Assembly: GCA_943735955.1 (NCBI GenBank)
Contig: OX030968.1
Coordinates: forward strand, 1,488,747-1,552,746
Reading direction: 5' to 3'
DNA: 64,000 bases
Source: Piscicola geometra
Taxonomy: Eukaryota; Annelida; Clitellata; Hirudinida; Piscicolidae
The notes under the pieces are model-generated. The model ran no database searches. It was not told where the DNA came from and saw only the letters and a program-made list of their open reading frames with translations. This document shows positions 1-31,630 of this stretch, piece after piece. Each line of letters begins with the position of its first letter. Within the stretch, counting starts at the first letter, position 1. Position numbers and translations under genes: made by a program.

Positions 1-11518
<11,518 letters not shown>

Positions 11519-11665
11519 TTCATCTCTACTTGAAGCACTTTTTGATATTTATCATGTCCGAAGTGAACGCATTTGAACATATTTGAACCTCTAAATTGAT
11601 CTAATCGTGTCTTCGGAGGATTTCTTTCTTTTGTGATATCGGGTTTTATTATTTTTGTTGCTTTC

Positions 11666-11671
11666 AATAAA
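11666..11671 (+). promoter_or_regulatory. Polyadenylation signal AATAAA of the TSR/lectin gene
   Basis: A canonical AATAAA lies about 150 bp after the stop codon at 11516-11518 on the same strand. Confidence 0.7.
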
Positions 11672-12690
11672 CTCTGCAGACCTTAAACAAATTTCGAAAA
11701 TAAAACTATTTTTTTCATAGAATCTTTACTGAATTAATCTCTGAAGATAATCTCTATTCAAATTCTGGCAATTGAAACTTTTAAAATAATTATTATGGCC
11801 GGAAGCATTTATGAAATGCGTCTTCGTTCTAAAAAAATTGTAACGCTAATTTCAGCACAATTGCTCAAAATGCTGCATTAAAGTTGACTTTTTTGATCGA
11901 TCATTTAAGAATATTGAAAAAAAATAACTGAATAAAATCATTTAACAGATTAAAATTAGAACACGAAAAATACATATTAGTATGATGGTCCGTTCAGACG
12001 AAGGGCTTGGTATTCACGACGAAAAGATTAATAAAAAAATTAAAATTAAATGATTTAATTAAAGATAGATACCATAAGACGGACTTATAAATAAGAATAG
12101 TCATCATTACCACCCCCCACCCTCATCATCCAAGTCACCATCAAACCTAAAAAGTTCTTCAGTTAAATCGAATAAGAGCTTAGAACTGTATTTTTAATTA
12201 TGAATTCAGCAGCAAGACCCAAATAATTGGTGTCAGAAGGACTATGTTTGGAAGGGTTGAAGATTAATGGAAACAATTCGAAATCCGGGCTTGGAAAGAG
12301 GTGCATTGATGTTAGAGCATTTCTCATATTTACAAAAACTCATGAATAATATGAATCAGATTATATTTATTTTGTCTATTTATTAATCAGATATTATGGC
12401 ATTACGAGTTACTTTTAAAAACTAGTTAATTGTAATTTAATACTTCAATTTTGATTGATAACAGTAATTGCTTGTAACTTTAACACATCAAACAAAATCA
12501 ATTCAAAGTTTTTCTTTTATTTTAAGTTTGATTAAAATTCACATTCATAAGTTATTCAAGAAATAATTCAATGAGAAATGCATTAAATCTTTATGGATGA
12601 AGCGCACAGCGCTAAATGCATAAGAAAGTTCAATTATTCATCAAATTTGACTCCTAAATAATCATTTCAAACGAATTTAAAATTTTATGT
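11672..12690. other. Intergenic AT-rich spacer
   Basis: I see no gene or clear repeat here. Near 12692-12697 the minus strand carries AATAAA, about 30 bp past the stop of the minus-strand peptide gene, and this is its likely polyadenylation signal. Confidence 0.6.
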
Positions 12691-12728
12691 TTTTATTTTA
12701 TTTTCAAGTCTTTCAACACACTCCTCAT

Positions 12729-14689
12729 CTATCTGCCGAATCTTCCAGGGAAACCCAGGCTGTCTTGATCTCTCACACACCTCTTAGAATCCAGCATTCT
12801 CTGTAACACTCGGTAATCGTCCACAAAAACGAATTGTCCATTCATCCTACAGCCTGAGCCGTTTGCTTTCTTCTCAATTTTCTTCATTACAACGGTATTT
12901 CTCGTTCCAGCATCATTCCTTTGTTAATTTGTTAGCTTTGAAAGAATAAATAAAATTAAAAAATAGGTTTTTAAAAATAGTAGTGCAATTTGTCACAGTG
13001 AATTACCAAACTAATAACAAGTCTTTGCATCTGCCCGGCTAGCTCAGTCGGTAGAGCATGAGACTCTTAATCTCAGGGTCGTGGGTTCGAGCCCCACGTT
13101 GGGCGTACTTTTTAATTTTTTATAACAAAAAATTAAATTATAAACTTAAAAATAACAATCTCAATAAATTTTTGAAACCTCACTAGGTAAATCATTATTT
13201 AATTATTTAATTATTTTCCACTCGATCAATCTCATCGATTTTTCTTCTCATAATTTCTACCTCTTGTCTTGCAAAAGATCCAACATTCGGGCTCTTCTTT
13301 CTTCGTAGTCCTCTCCACCAAGCACTGCACCAATTTCCCTCGATTCCTTGCCAGTTAATTATGAAAAATATTAAGTTTATTCAAAAAATAATTTATTTGT
13401 TATTGAATAAATTATTCAGTAAATTAGTTATTCAATAAATTATTCATTCAATAAATTATTTATTTAATAAATTATTTATTTAATAAATTATTTATTTAAT
13501 AAATTATTTATTTAATAAATTATTTATTTAATAAATTATTTATTTAATAAATTAATTATTTAATAAATTATTTATTTAATAAATTATTTATTTAATAAAT
13601 TATTTATTTAATAAATTATTTATTTAATAAATTATTTATTTAATAAATTGTTTATTTAATAAATTATTTATTTAATAAATTATTTATTTAATAAATTATT
13701 TATTTAATAAATGATTCAATAACAAATAAATTATTAATTAATTAATTATTCAATAACAAATAAATTATTTATTCAGTAAATTATTTATTGAATAAATAAT
13801 TTAATAGAGGAGTCTTTATGAAACTTTTGGCTCACATATTCTTTAGGTTATTCAATTATATTGATACTTAGCTATACAAAATGTAACAAAATAGTATGTT
13901 TCTATTAAAATTAAGTCATTCGTTAATCATTTTACTTGCAAACGATTGCTTTAAATATGTATCTTTAAATATATTAATTAATAATAATAATGACGAGCAT
14001 TATTATAGTGGCGTATAACCCGAACGGGCTTCCAGGCCACTTAGGCTGCATATTTTCATTTGCGCCTTTGGGTTACTAGGGCATTGGTTGCATTTGAACC
14101 TAGGACCTTTTATTATTGGTCAAGCCGAGAGTCGTTGCCGATTCAGCTACCCGTTCACCATATATTCAATTTTTTTTAATATATATATTATATACTAATA
14201 TATTTAATTAAAATCCTTAACCCTATTCAGGTTTCAATTTTTTTTCATGAAGTATAATAAATAATATACTTTCAAAATGGCATTAATTTTTCATAATCAC
14301 CGTCTCCGTTCATCAACTTTAAGCCACGATTTTATGACGCTGCTAATTTTTCATTTTTTCTCTGAATAGTTTGTCAACTTTTGTTCAAGAAGACAAATTA
14401 CTCAAATTTTAAGACAACAAAAATTTAAATAAAATATATAGTTTCTTGTTTCTTCTCAAATTGTTACAACCATCAATCACACCACCAATCCCCTGCAAAC
14501 AACCACAGCAAGCCTTTCCTCCCTTACCTCATCATTCTGTACATCTTCAGCATCCTCCGAAAGCATTTCAGACACTGGGCTTCTAGGCAGGGCTTGTGCT
14601 CTGAAGGGGCTGTAGATAAATGGTCGGTAGGGTGCGGGGTGGCATGAAGCGATCACGAAAAAGAGTAGTAGTGTTCGTGTCACTAGCAT
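12729..14689 (-). CDS. Putative secreted neuropeptide/peptide-hormone precursor with C-terminal amidation signal
   Basis: Three exons on the minus strand: 14528-14689 (starts at ATG), 13261-13346 and 12729-12918. Donors are GAG/gtaagg and AG/gtagaa. Phases 0 and 2 match exactly and give 145 residues and a stop. The N-terminus is a classic signal peptide (MLVTRTLLLFFVIASC, basic then hydrophobic), followed by a spacer rich in acidic residues. Pairs of basic residues occur at RR (about 73), KR (82-83), KK (95-96), KK (99-100) and KR (128-129). Two cysteines outside the signal peptide are Cys106 and Cys130. The protein ends SLGFPGRFGR, so trimming of Arg and amidation through Gly would leave an RF-amide terminus. 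Plausible products are a roughly 43-residue amidated peptide starting after KK100, closed by Cys106-Cys130, or a shorter GRF-amide peptide. I do not recognise the family. The acceptor of exon 2 has a weak pyrimidine tract. A tRNA gene lies antisense in intron 2 and a SINE in intron 1. Confidence 0.7.
13033..13105 (+). tRNA. tRNA-Lys (anticodon CTT)
   Basis: A 73-nt cloverleaf with acceptor stem GCCCGGC pairing GTTGGGC (two G-T pairs), A box TAGCTCAGTCGG, anticodon stem TGAGA/TCTCA around loop CTCTTAA and B box GGTTCGAGCC. A pol III terminator of T5 follows at about 13108. There is no intron and CCA is not encoded. It looks identical to the vertebrate nuclear tRNA-Lys-CTT as I remember it. It lies inside intron 2 of the minus-strand peptide gene, on the opposite strand. 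Confidence 0.98.
13435..13715. repeat. 16-bp AT-only tandem repeat (aataaattatttattt)n
   Basis: About 18 near-perfect copies of a 16-bp unit, flanked by degenerate ATTA repeats from 13370 to 13800. The array lies in intron 1 of the minus-strand peptide gene. Confidence 0.95.
14020..14163 (-). mobile_element. tRNA-derived SINE (candidate)
   Basis: Read on the minus strand, the element opens with a tRNA-like head: A-box-like TAGCTGAATCGG followed about 40 nt later by B-box-like GGTTCAAATGC. Then come an unrelated body of about 70 nt and a short ATT-rich tail. This is the standard layout of a tRNA-derived SINE. Target-site duplications were not identified. It sits in intron 1 of the peptide gene. 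Confidence 0.65.
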
Positions 14690-16776
14690 GGTGTGCTTTG
14701 GAACCCTGCTCTGGGGGAAGAGTGGGTTTGAATCGAGACGTTTGATGGATCATAACGGATGGTATAATGAGGGAATGGATGAAGGAAAGGAGAATGAAAA
14801 GATTGAAAAATTTTAGTAAAATATTGAATAGTAAAATCATTAAAAATTTTATTTAATTTAATCGATAATTTAAAGTTTCAAAGCTTTTTAAATACAAATA
14901 TTAAACTATTTAAAACCGTGGAACTCCCCAAACTACCTTATAAAAAGCCTCTGAGATCTTCCACACCTTTCCTATTATACTATTTCAAATCTATCTTCGA
15001 TGCAATAATTATTCTATAAAGTTTTTTTACCAATTTGTTTTCCAAGAACTCCTGTGGAATTATTTTGCCATCGTAAGCTTTTATACAAGACCACACCTAC
15101 GACTGATAGATTGTATATCAGTGATACACTGTATGTAGCAATGCTACATTGTAGCATACATTGTGTTATATACCGTGTAACATATGCTAAATTTATTATA
15201 CAAGACCTTCAAAATACAACCTCCTCCCTATTGCAAAGTCGTTTGTGTTTCCATATAGCTGTGTTCTAACGCTTTTTTATGAAGAATAATTGTGAAGTAA
15301 GATTTTTAAAGTTTTCTAAAAAGACTCTTGCTATAAAGTTTTCATAAATAGTGCTTTTAGCGTAATTTTGGGTTCTTGAGAGGTGCCATCTTATTTCCAT
15401 TGATCATGGGCGGCGATCCTGGGATCTGGACCTCCACTTTAAAAAATTATTCTCAAACTTTTGTTTCGATACGAGCATAACCATGGCATAAAAAAGAATG
15501 TTTACATAGTAATACATTTTGAGTATGTGTAGTTGTAAAGCCTAAAAAGCTATTCTTTGCTTACTTAAATACTCGTGTCAAAATAAAAGTTTTAAAATAA
15601 ATTAAAAGTGGGGGTGTTTGGACTTCAGGACCTTCCCACAGGTTTGCTGCTCATGCTGGGTAGGACCCCCTCCCCACGATTCTCAGCAGATTGCCTACCC
15701 TGCCATTGATGGTCACAGCACCCTCTCTACCCCCTTTCATCCAGCTCTGTTAAGTTAAGTTTATGATCGGGATATTAATTAAGTGCATATGCATTCTTAT
15801 TTATTATACAACTCAAAAAACCAATATATGTTTTTTTTACAAATAGAATATAAAAATAAAGTATAAACGAATATAAAAAATGCTTGGATAAAAAACAAAA
15901 AGGCTGCAAGCGAACAGGCAAACACTCCTGAAAAGACACACACATCTACCTCACACTAAGACACACTTGATTAATCGTAGTTTCTCATAAAATGGCCGCA
16001 TATTTCAAAACGGCTCAAGTGTTAAACAAACCATCTCTCCACAACTAGCATCTATCGCTGACAACTCCACTCTAACATACATTTACTCTTTGCAACGTTG
16101 TAAAATACAAATAGTCTTTTTTATTTGAATAAATATTATTTTATAGATGTATCATGTACAAAATGTTAAGATAATTAAAGTGCTAAAAAACGCTCAACAC
16201 TACACTACGCAAGCGTAAAGGCGAATTCAGTTGGATAGAGGATAGCGAGAATTTTCTAAGTCCTGCGTCGTTAGCCATTTTTGCTGATTTTTGAAGCACT
16301 TATTCTCGAATACTGCTTTGTTAGGATTCTCCAAAATAAGGTTTTTAGTTATTTAGCTTCTATATTTTATAAATTTGTAACAAAATCTTTTTGAAAAGTA
16401 TTTATTAACTGTTTTTTTCGCGATCGGTTATGATACCCTTTGTTCAAAATGGCCAAAAATGTCAGAGTCCGACTCTGACGTTGCATAAGCTTAGATCGAA
16501 ATAAATTTTGAATCCAGTTGAGAATACATCTTTTTTATTCAATTTTATAAGCAGAATTTAATAAATATTTTTCTAAATTTTCTAACGGTGTTTTTAAAAT
16601 CTCATAAATAGGCTTCTTCGTTCTTAAACTTTCTTCACGTGTTGTTTTGTAAAACATAATTAGATGCATAACATTTCACGGAATAAATATATTTTAACTA
16701 TCAATCTCCTCAAAAAGCATTTGCGAATCTCCCATCAGAGTTATTTGTCTCATTGGGTGCACGCAAAAAAGAGGAA
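14690..16776. other. Intergenic region between the divergent peptide and TOP1 genes
   Basis: AT-rich DNA that should contain both divergent promoters. No coding exon is supported. The only structure I see is the fold-back near 15425-15630, listed separately. An in-frame open stretch precedes the TOP1 ATG, so a further 5' exon cannot be excluded. Confidence 0.5.
15425..15630. repeat. Imperfect fold-back / MITE-like inverted repeat
   Basis: The left part (ccactttaaaaaattattc, then cttttgtttcgatacgag) is imperfectly the reverse complement of the right part (ctcgtgtcaaaataaaag, then aaattaaaagtggg). Together they form a roughly 200-bp palindrome-like unit. No target duplication was identified. 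Confidence 0.4.
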
Positions 16777-26849
<10,073 letters not shown>

Positions 26850-27292
26850 ACGGGGCTGGGCTGAGCTGGGCTGGGTGGGGGTAGGGGGAGTGGGGTGGTT
26901 GTTGTGCTTTGGTGGTGGTTTGGTAGGTGGGTTGTGTGTTGAAGTTTTGTGATGGGTTGTTGTGGGTGTAGTTTTGTGGTGGGTTGTTGTGGGTGTAGTT
27001 TTGTGGTGGGTTATTGTGTGGCGTGCTCTGGGGGTGAATGGCTGACGTGTGGTTTTGGCTTGTTGGGGTTGTCGGTGGTTGGTGGTTGTGGATGGGCTTG
27101 GTGTTGGGTGTGATGTTGGTGAAGGGCTTGTGGAGTGTTCGGTGGCGGGGAAAAGTTGTGATGGAAGAGGTTTGTTGTGTGGTGTGGTTTATTGGTGGGG
27201 GTGGTTGCGTGGGTGAGTGACTAGTGCTGTTGAGCCGTCACAAACTTTAATCTCCCGGTCTACTAACTTGTTTTTACCCTTGTGTCTTGTAG

Positions 27293-27324
<32 letters not shown>

Positions 27325-27350
27325 CCTACCGCCACCACCACTACTACTAT

Positions 27351-27400
<50 letters not shown>

Positions 27401-27764
27401 TTACTACTACTACTACTACTTCTACTACTACTACTACTTCTACTACTACTACTACTAAAAAGTTTATTCTGCTTGTGCGCCAGTATAAATGCTCGTCATC
27501 ATCATCAGCATGCATGATTCAAATGTTTCATGCAACTAAATCGGTATGCATTTTATTCTAATCAAATCACCAACGCCTTTGATGTTACTACGTCACATAT
27601 AGCGCTTCATGAATTGATGGATTGATTGATTGGTGGGTGAGTGGGTGGGTGAGTGATTGAATTGATTGATGGCTGTATATTGGAGGGATCGATGAACAAC
27701 TGGAAAGAGTCTCAATCCTTCAATCTTTCATCCGTATCCACCATTGCATCGGCTTCAACACCAC
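26850..27764. repeat. 3' flank of TOP1: G/T-rich tract then (ACT)n repeat
   Basis: G/T-rich repeats (gttttgtggtgggttgttgtg) run from 26850 to about 27220. After a short unique piece, interrupted ACT triplets fill 27291-27456. I found no clear AATAAA for TOP1 in this stretch. Confidence 0.85.
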
Positions 27765-28085
27765 CACCCCAATGTACCACCACCACCACTCCAATGTACC
27801 ACCGCCCCAATGTAGCACCACCACCACCCCAATGTACCACCACCACCACCCCAATGTAGCACCGCCACCACCCCAATGTAGCACCACCACCACTCCAATG
27901 TACCACCACCACCCCAATGTAGCACCACCACCACCCCAATGTAGCACCACCACCACTCCAATGTATCACCACCACCCCAATGTAGCACCACCACCACTCC
28001 AATGTACCACCACCACCCCAATGTAGCACCACCACCACCCCAATGTAGCACCGCCACCACCCCAATGTAGCACCACCACCACCAC
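27765..28085. repeat. 18-21-bp minisatellite (CCAATGTAGCACCACCACC)n
   Basis: About 17 tandem copies with C/G and length variants. The ORFs over it in both directions are artefacts. Confidence 0.95.
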
Positions 28086-28428
28086 CGTATCTCCCTCTCT
28101 TCATTCTAGTTCCAATTAATCATTTATTATTTAATTTGTGTGTGTGTGTGTTTTTTATTCACCTATACATCTTTGTTTTGCCAGGGTTTATGTCCTACGG
28201 CTTAGGGTCAAGATGAATGAATGGTGTGATGGTTGGATGAATGGATGGTGTGATGGGCTGATGAATGAATAGATGGATGGATTGATGGATATGTAGATAT
28301 CCACACGAATAGGATAGGATTTTTTTTGTAAAATAATATTCATTTACGCTCGTAATTTTGCATATTCAGTTTTTTTGCACCACTAGAAAAAAATTCGTCT
28401 AGCTTTTGATTATCTTATAAAAAATTCT

Positions 28429-28484
28429 TTTTTGGAATTAATTAATTAATTCCAAAAACCTGTAATTAATTAATTAATTACAGG
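28429..28484. repeat. Two abutting perfect palindromes
   Basis: 28429-28458 (arms tttttggaattaatt) and 28459-28484 (arms cctgtaattaatt) are each perfectly self-complementary and lie side by side. Confidence 0.9.
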
Positions 28485-30028
28485 TAATAGGCGATTCATA
28501 GGTTAAGGTGATGGGAGGCACTCTAACTTGTGTATTTGTTTGTGAACTGCGTCTGTCTTAAACTGAGTGTTTGATTTGATTTGAAGTCCATTCGATTTGA
28601 TTTGATGGCGCGTGATTTGGTTGTTTCACGTCCGATATTTGAGTCGAGTATTATGCGAATTCTACTACAATTCAATCATAATGTTTTGTTTTTAGACCTG
28701 TACGTACACATGCGTGCGTGAGGGTTGGGATGAAAAGTGGGGGGTGGGTAATCAGGGGGTTTGAGAAGGAGAGGGATTGATTAAGGGAGGGGGGGTGATT
28801 TGGAGAGGGATTGATTAAGGGTGGGGGGTGACTTGGAGAGGGATGGTGGGGAAGTAGAATATTGTAGAAGACAATTCCACCTCACCCGCCATCAAACCAT
28901 CTAGCCTTTCAGGTCCTGACCCTATATATAAATGAGACTTCAACTTAAGAACCTGTATTGATTGCTATCAATATATACAACGTAGGAACATTGGTATTAA
29001 TTGGTATGAACATATACAACATTTCACATGCAATAACAATTCGCATGTTATTTCAACAAAAACTCTTGATATACTCAATTTTGAAGCTATTTGGAACCAT
29101 TTTATTTTAAAATATTTATTTTAGAATAAAATATGGTAATTTATCATCATTTTATAATCGCTTACACACTTCTATTCCCATGGTATTGACGCATTTTAAG
29201 TCTTTCGATTTATTTAAAGCTATTTGGAGTATTTAATTGCATTTTGTTTTATCTTGTAAAATCCACAATGCAATCTCTAATGAAATCGAAATTGTTTTGT
29301 TATTAAATGTATTTTAATGAAGTTGATTGACGCCTCAATCGATCTAAGGTGTCTTGAATAAATGCATCATCATTGTGAAGGGATGACAGAAAAGCAAATT
29401 AAATTAATAGTCATTAACTAAATCATTAGGTTGCTAACTAGTCGCATTATCTAATTAGCATATTAATTAGTTATCGAATTAAATTTAATGACCTTACATG
29501 ACACCGTGAGCCTTAATGAATTAGTAATCTTGATGCAATGAAGTATGTAGCAATTGAAGAGGCTGATGGTGGTGGTGATGATGATGATGATGAAAGAAAC
29601 AATGGTGCATGGATGGAGCGTCCATTGGATGGTTATGTTAACAAGGAGAGGTGATGATGATGGTGAGAATGATGATGATGATTTATTGACAACATGGAAT
29701 TGCAATGATAGATGCAGAATGGAATAACTTCTGCGCGTGCGAAGATCAGAGGCAAGAAAAATAAAATGATAAATAATATCACTATCAAGTCGATAATCCT
29801 ATTAAAAGTTGATAGCACTTATAACAACATTAACAATAGTAATAACAATTATTATTATTCTTATTATAACAAAAATAATAATAATAATTACTATAACAAC
29901 AATAACAAGTTAGATTCCTATCAGAGAGATGATATTGATGGTGGTGATGATGATTAGGAAGTGGCAGTGATGTTGATGATAATGGTGGTGATGATGATGA
30001 TGAGACGTTATTTAGCAACGACATATAA

Positions 30029-30224
30029 CCGTAGAACACCATGTATAAGACGCGATTTTTTCTTTTAATTTGGCTCTTAAAAGTCACTCGATTTTGAAGA
30101 TTTTTGAATAGTAAAAGAGATATCCGGTCTGACTTGCTAGTTTTAGTTTCGCAAAATGTAGTTTTTGAATTTGTTGTTGTTTACGTTTAAAAAACAAGTG
30201 CGTCTAATACATGGTGTTTTGCGG
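30029..30224. mobile_element. MITE copy 1
   Basis: A 196-bp element with terminal inverted repeats of about 25 bp. The left end is ccgtagaacaccatgtataa. The right end, reverse-complemented, is ccgcaaaacaccatgtatta. No coding capacity. Confidence 0.8.
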
Positions 30225-30689
30225 ATTTTTTTAAAAATAAAAAGCTATTAAACCAATTAAAAGTAAATGAAGATTTGAAAGAGAGTGTAATGATGTGAGC
30301 ACACCACAGCAATGGTGAGTTGTGATGGAGGGAAGGTGGAATCGAATGAAGAGAGGAAGAGAGGATGGATTGAAGGGGAGGAAAAAAGAAGGGAAGAGAG
30401 GTGAGGTGGTGAAGGAGAAAGATGTGATCGAGAGGGTTAATGAAAAATGTAGTCAATGAAGTTCAAGAAAGGGAAGAATATGATTGGTTGGAATGGTGGA
30501 AATGAAAGTATCATCATCATCATCGTTATCATCATCATCATCATCGTTATCAACATCATTATCAACATCATCTTGTCTGCCTTTCCCAGACCTGGATGTA
30601 GGCATGTTATTTAAACAAAACATTCAATACAAAACATTCAATGCGACACCAGTGAGCGAGAAAAATAATTTTAAAGTTTTTATTAAGTG

Positions 30690-30883
30690 CCGTAAAACAC
30701 CATGTATAAGACGCACCTGTTTATTAATGTCAGAAAGAGTTTGAAAAAGATTTAATGAAAACAAAAACTAACAAGTTAAATTGCTAATTCCGACTAATTT
30801 ACCATTTCTATATTTCTAAATTCGAGTCGTTGTAAAGCCTTTGAGAGCAAAAATAAGTGCGTCTTATACATGGTTTTCCACGG
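30690..30883. mobile_element. MITE copy 2
   Basis: A 194-bp element with the same terminal inverted repeats as copy 1. The left end is ccgtaaaacaccatgtataa. The right end, reverse-complemented, is ccgtggaaaaccatgtataa. The interior differs from copy 1, and the flanks show no obvious shared target duplication. Confidence 0.8.
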
Positions 30884-31349
30884 TAGAATAAGTTGGTAAA
30901 GTTCAACCGAAACTATTATTTCCCAACTTTTTCATTTAAGTAGAATGGTATATATACCATAAACTATTAAATTGTTCATTTGACATATATGCAGAAATGT
31001 GAAATGAACAATTTAAACAAAAATAAATACAATTATTATTTTTGTTTTTGTTGTTGTTGACGAAATGCAAAGCCACTGATGAAATGAGCATGAAAGCAAT
31101 GTAGGTAGTGTGATAGAAAAAGGGAAAAACAAATAATAATAATAATAAATAATAATAAATAGAGGGTAAAGATGTCAATAAAAATGGACGAAAATGAAAA
31201 ATAATTGAGTATCAAATAAATGATATTTTATAAATAAATATCATAAAAATAATTTAATAACAAGAATAAGAATAATAATAAGAAATATTGGAATGAATAG
31301 AACGAAGTGTAATGTTGAAAAGAGAAATTCCATCAAGGTGACGCAGCAA

Positions 31350-31620
31350 ACATTATAACCATCCATCACATCATCACCACCACTACACCATCATCATCAC
31401 CACCACTACACCATCATCATCACCACCACTACACCATCATCATCACCACCACTACACCATCATCATCACCACCACTACACCATCGTCATCACCACCACCA
31501 AACCAATATCATCACCACCACCACCACACCATCATCAACATTACCATCACCACCACCACCCCCACCACCAACACCACTACACCATCATCATTATCATCAT
31601 CATCATCATTACCACCACCA
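31350..31620. repeat. 24-bp (CACCACCACTACACCATCATCATC)n minisatellite
   Basis: A tandem array just past the RABL6 stop codon, degenerating into ACC/ATC triplets. Confidence 0.93.
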
Positions 31621-31630
31621 CCAAACATCA

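Larger units (their letters stand above)
28086..31349. other. Intergenic AT-rich region
   Basis: No coding exon is supported. It holds paired palindromes (28429-28484), two related MITEs (30029-30224, 30690-30883) and scattered GAT/ATT triplet tracts (29570-29690, 29830-29960, 30500-30570). Confidence 0.6.

Noticed and set aside
15054..15269. 71-codon ORF on the plus strand
   Set aside because: No motif, splice context or composition bias supports it. Chance ORF in AT-rich DNA.
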